Positions 62,979 to 64,000 of a DNA stretch of 64,000 nt are shown one piece after another. The stretch's first letter is position 1. Every line of letters starts with the position of its first letter. The notes below the pieces were generated by a model. That model saw nothing but the letters and a program-made list of their open reading frames with translations, had not been told where the DNA came from and did no database searches. The translations under genes and the position numbers were made by a program. The DNA is from Vanilla planifolia (Eukaryota; Streptophyta; Magnoliopsida; Asparagales; Orchidaceae). The stretch is taken from NCBI GenBank assembly GCA_023846275.1, contig CM043877.1, positions 14,925,107 through 14,989,106 of the forward strand. Direction: 5' to 3'.

Positions 62979-64000
62979 ATCACAATCAATGCTCCTACAA
63001 TATGAAATTTGTAGAAGTTCAACACTGTAACTAGGAAATCTACTTCCTAATACTATTTATATATCTAGTTACGAATATCACTTCATAGCTTGCTAAAACT
63101 TAAGGTGATATCAATAATTAATCTCTACCATTTATATAATGAGTAAATTTAATCTTTTCCATTCAAAGATTCAGATATGCCTGTGTTCTTTTTATATTAA
63201 GTAAATTATGAATTTGAACCTTAAAGCATTACTCTCTGGTTTGAAGGACAAGACCAAATTCACATAACAAATAATTCATCTCAACATAATCAATGATGCT
63301 ACATCATTAAGTCTATAGAATTTCTCCAATACATAATGGGTTCCACATGTGGGATGCATTTAATGTGTATGGGCACCACAACATTATTATCCTTCCCAAT
63401 GAAATCGGAAATTTAATTCCTAAAATAGTTTTTATACCCGTTTTCTAATATTCCTTTATACCTTTTTAGAGCTCATGCTGATATCAATAATTAATGGCTA
63501 CAATTTATATAATCAGTCAATTTAATCCTTGTCATCCAAGGGTTCAAGTATTCCTATATTTTGCTTTTTAAAAAAAATTATGAGTTATGTTTGGATTTGA
63601 ACCTTAGATCTCTACTCTCAATATAGACAAGGCCAAAACCATATGATCTATAACTCATCTAGTCACAATCAATGCTCCTGTATCATGAACTATGCAAAAG
63701 ATCTCCAATACAGTGCGTTGAGATGTGGGAGGCATTTAATGTGCATGGGCACCATAACAAAATTCTCCTTCCATATAAAACTTTAACTTGGAAATCCAAT
63801 TTCCAAAACTATTTATATATCCAGATACTGACTTCCCATTCACAATTTGATAGCACTTAAATTGATATCAATAATTAATACTTAACATTTATATAATCAA
63901 TCAATTTAATCCTTGCCACTCAAGAGTTTAGCTGTTACTGTGTTTCTTTTTTTAATAGAAAATTATACGTTATGCTCAGATTTGAACCATGAATTTCTAC
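62979..64000. repeat. Tandem array, unit about 380 bp, running off the right edge
   Basis: Three copies start near 62979, 63285 and 63663. Each has 'aatcaatgctcct' or a variant, 'ctatttatatatc-ag', 'gatatcaataattaat', 'atttatataat-agt-aattta', 'aatc-tt-cca-tcaa' and 'gatttgaacc'. Copies 2 and 3 also share 'atgcatttaatgtg-atgggcaccac', which copy 1 lacks, so copy 1 is about 75 bp shorter. It lies in a CPSF73-II intron. Confidence 0.8.

Noticed and set aside
63590-63610. tRNA-like B box ('gatttgaacc') in the right-edge repeats
   Set aside because: No matching A box or cloverleaf could be drawn around it; it is one of three diverged repeat units.
1-64000. A new multi-gene system (defence, secondary-metabolite cluster or similar)
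   Set aside because: The only host genes seen are four ordinary, functionally unrelated genes; nothing suggests a cooperative cluster.

Overview
This window is nuclear DNA of a flowering plant: AT-rich, with widely spaced multi-exon genes, introns of up to about 10 kb, GT-AG splice sites, and introns and spacers full of decayed LINEs and LTR elements. The encoded proteins are plant-specific (a PMR5N/TBL protein, plastid-type FolD, CPSF73-II). I cannot place the species from the sequence alone.

All four recognisable genes lie on the minus strand, so they read from right to left. (1) CPSF73-II, a metallo-beta-lactamase/beta-CASP RNA endonuclease, enters from beyond the right edge. Five exons are visible (62765 down to 44216); its N-terminal metal-binding half is outside the window. 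(2) A plastid-type bifunctional methylene-THF dehydrogenase/cyclohydrolase (FOLD4-like) has five exons (39777 to 23793), including a separate transit-peptide exon and a 10.1 kb last intron. (3) A second FolD gene lies 8-9 kb farther along (15333 to 10623). Its four exons have the same boundaries and phases as exons 2-5 of the first copy, but no recognisable transit-peptide exon. The two are tandem duplicates. (4) A trichome-birefringence-like (TBL16-type) wall O-acetyltransferase has four coding exons (6516 to 2205) and a probable 5' UTR exon near 9.3-9.6 kb. A single in-frame TGA replaces a conserved Trp in its last exon.

Repeats fill the rest. 1-1.08 kb holds a roughly 410 bp tandem array. 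16.5-19.7 kb holds GC-rich blocks and a candidate solo LTR. 22.6-23.4 kb holds a faint LTR-element fragment. 24.3-33.7 kb is a broken Ty3-type (Tat-like) element inside the last FOLD4 intron. It has a tandem array in its 3' non-coding part, and a second LTR element splits its 5' LTR. 37.5-39.2 kb is an RTE-type LINE relic in FOLD4 intron 1. 40.2-40.8 kb is an RNase H fragment of a LINE just upstream of FOLD4. 56.6-57.4 kb is a GC-rich minisatellite, 59.6-62.5 kb a long L1-type LINE, and 63.0-64.0 kb a roughly 380 bp tandem array, all three inside CPSF73-II introns.

The genes do not form an operon or pathway: folate one-carbon metabolism, wall acetylation and RNA 3'-end processing are unrelated, and co-orientation is the only link. 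I see no CRISPR array, tRNA, rRNA or novel multi-gene system. The most interesting host-level observations are the FolD pair, with its apparent change of targeting, and the single nonsense codon in an otherwise intact TBL gene.
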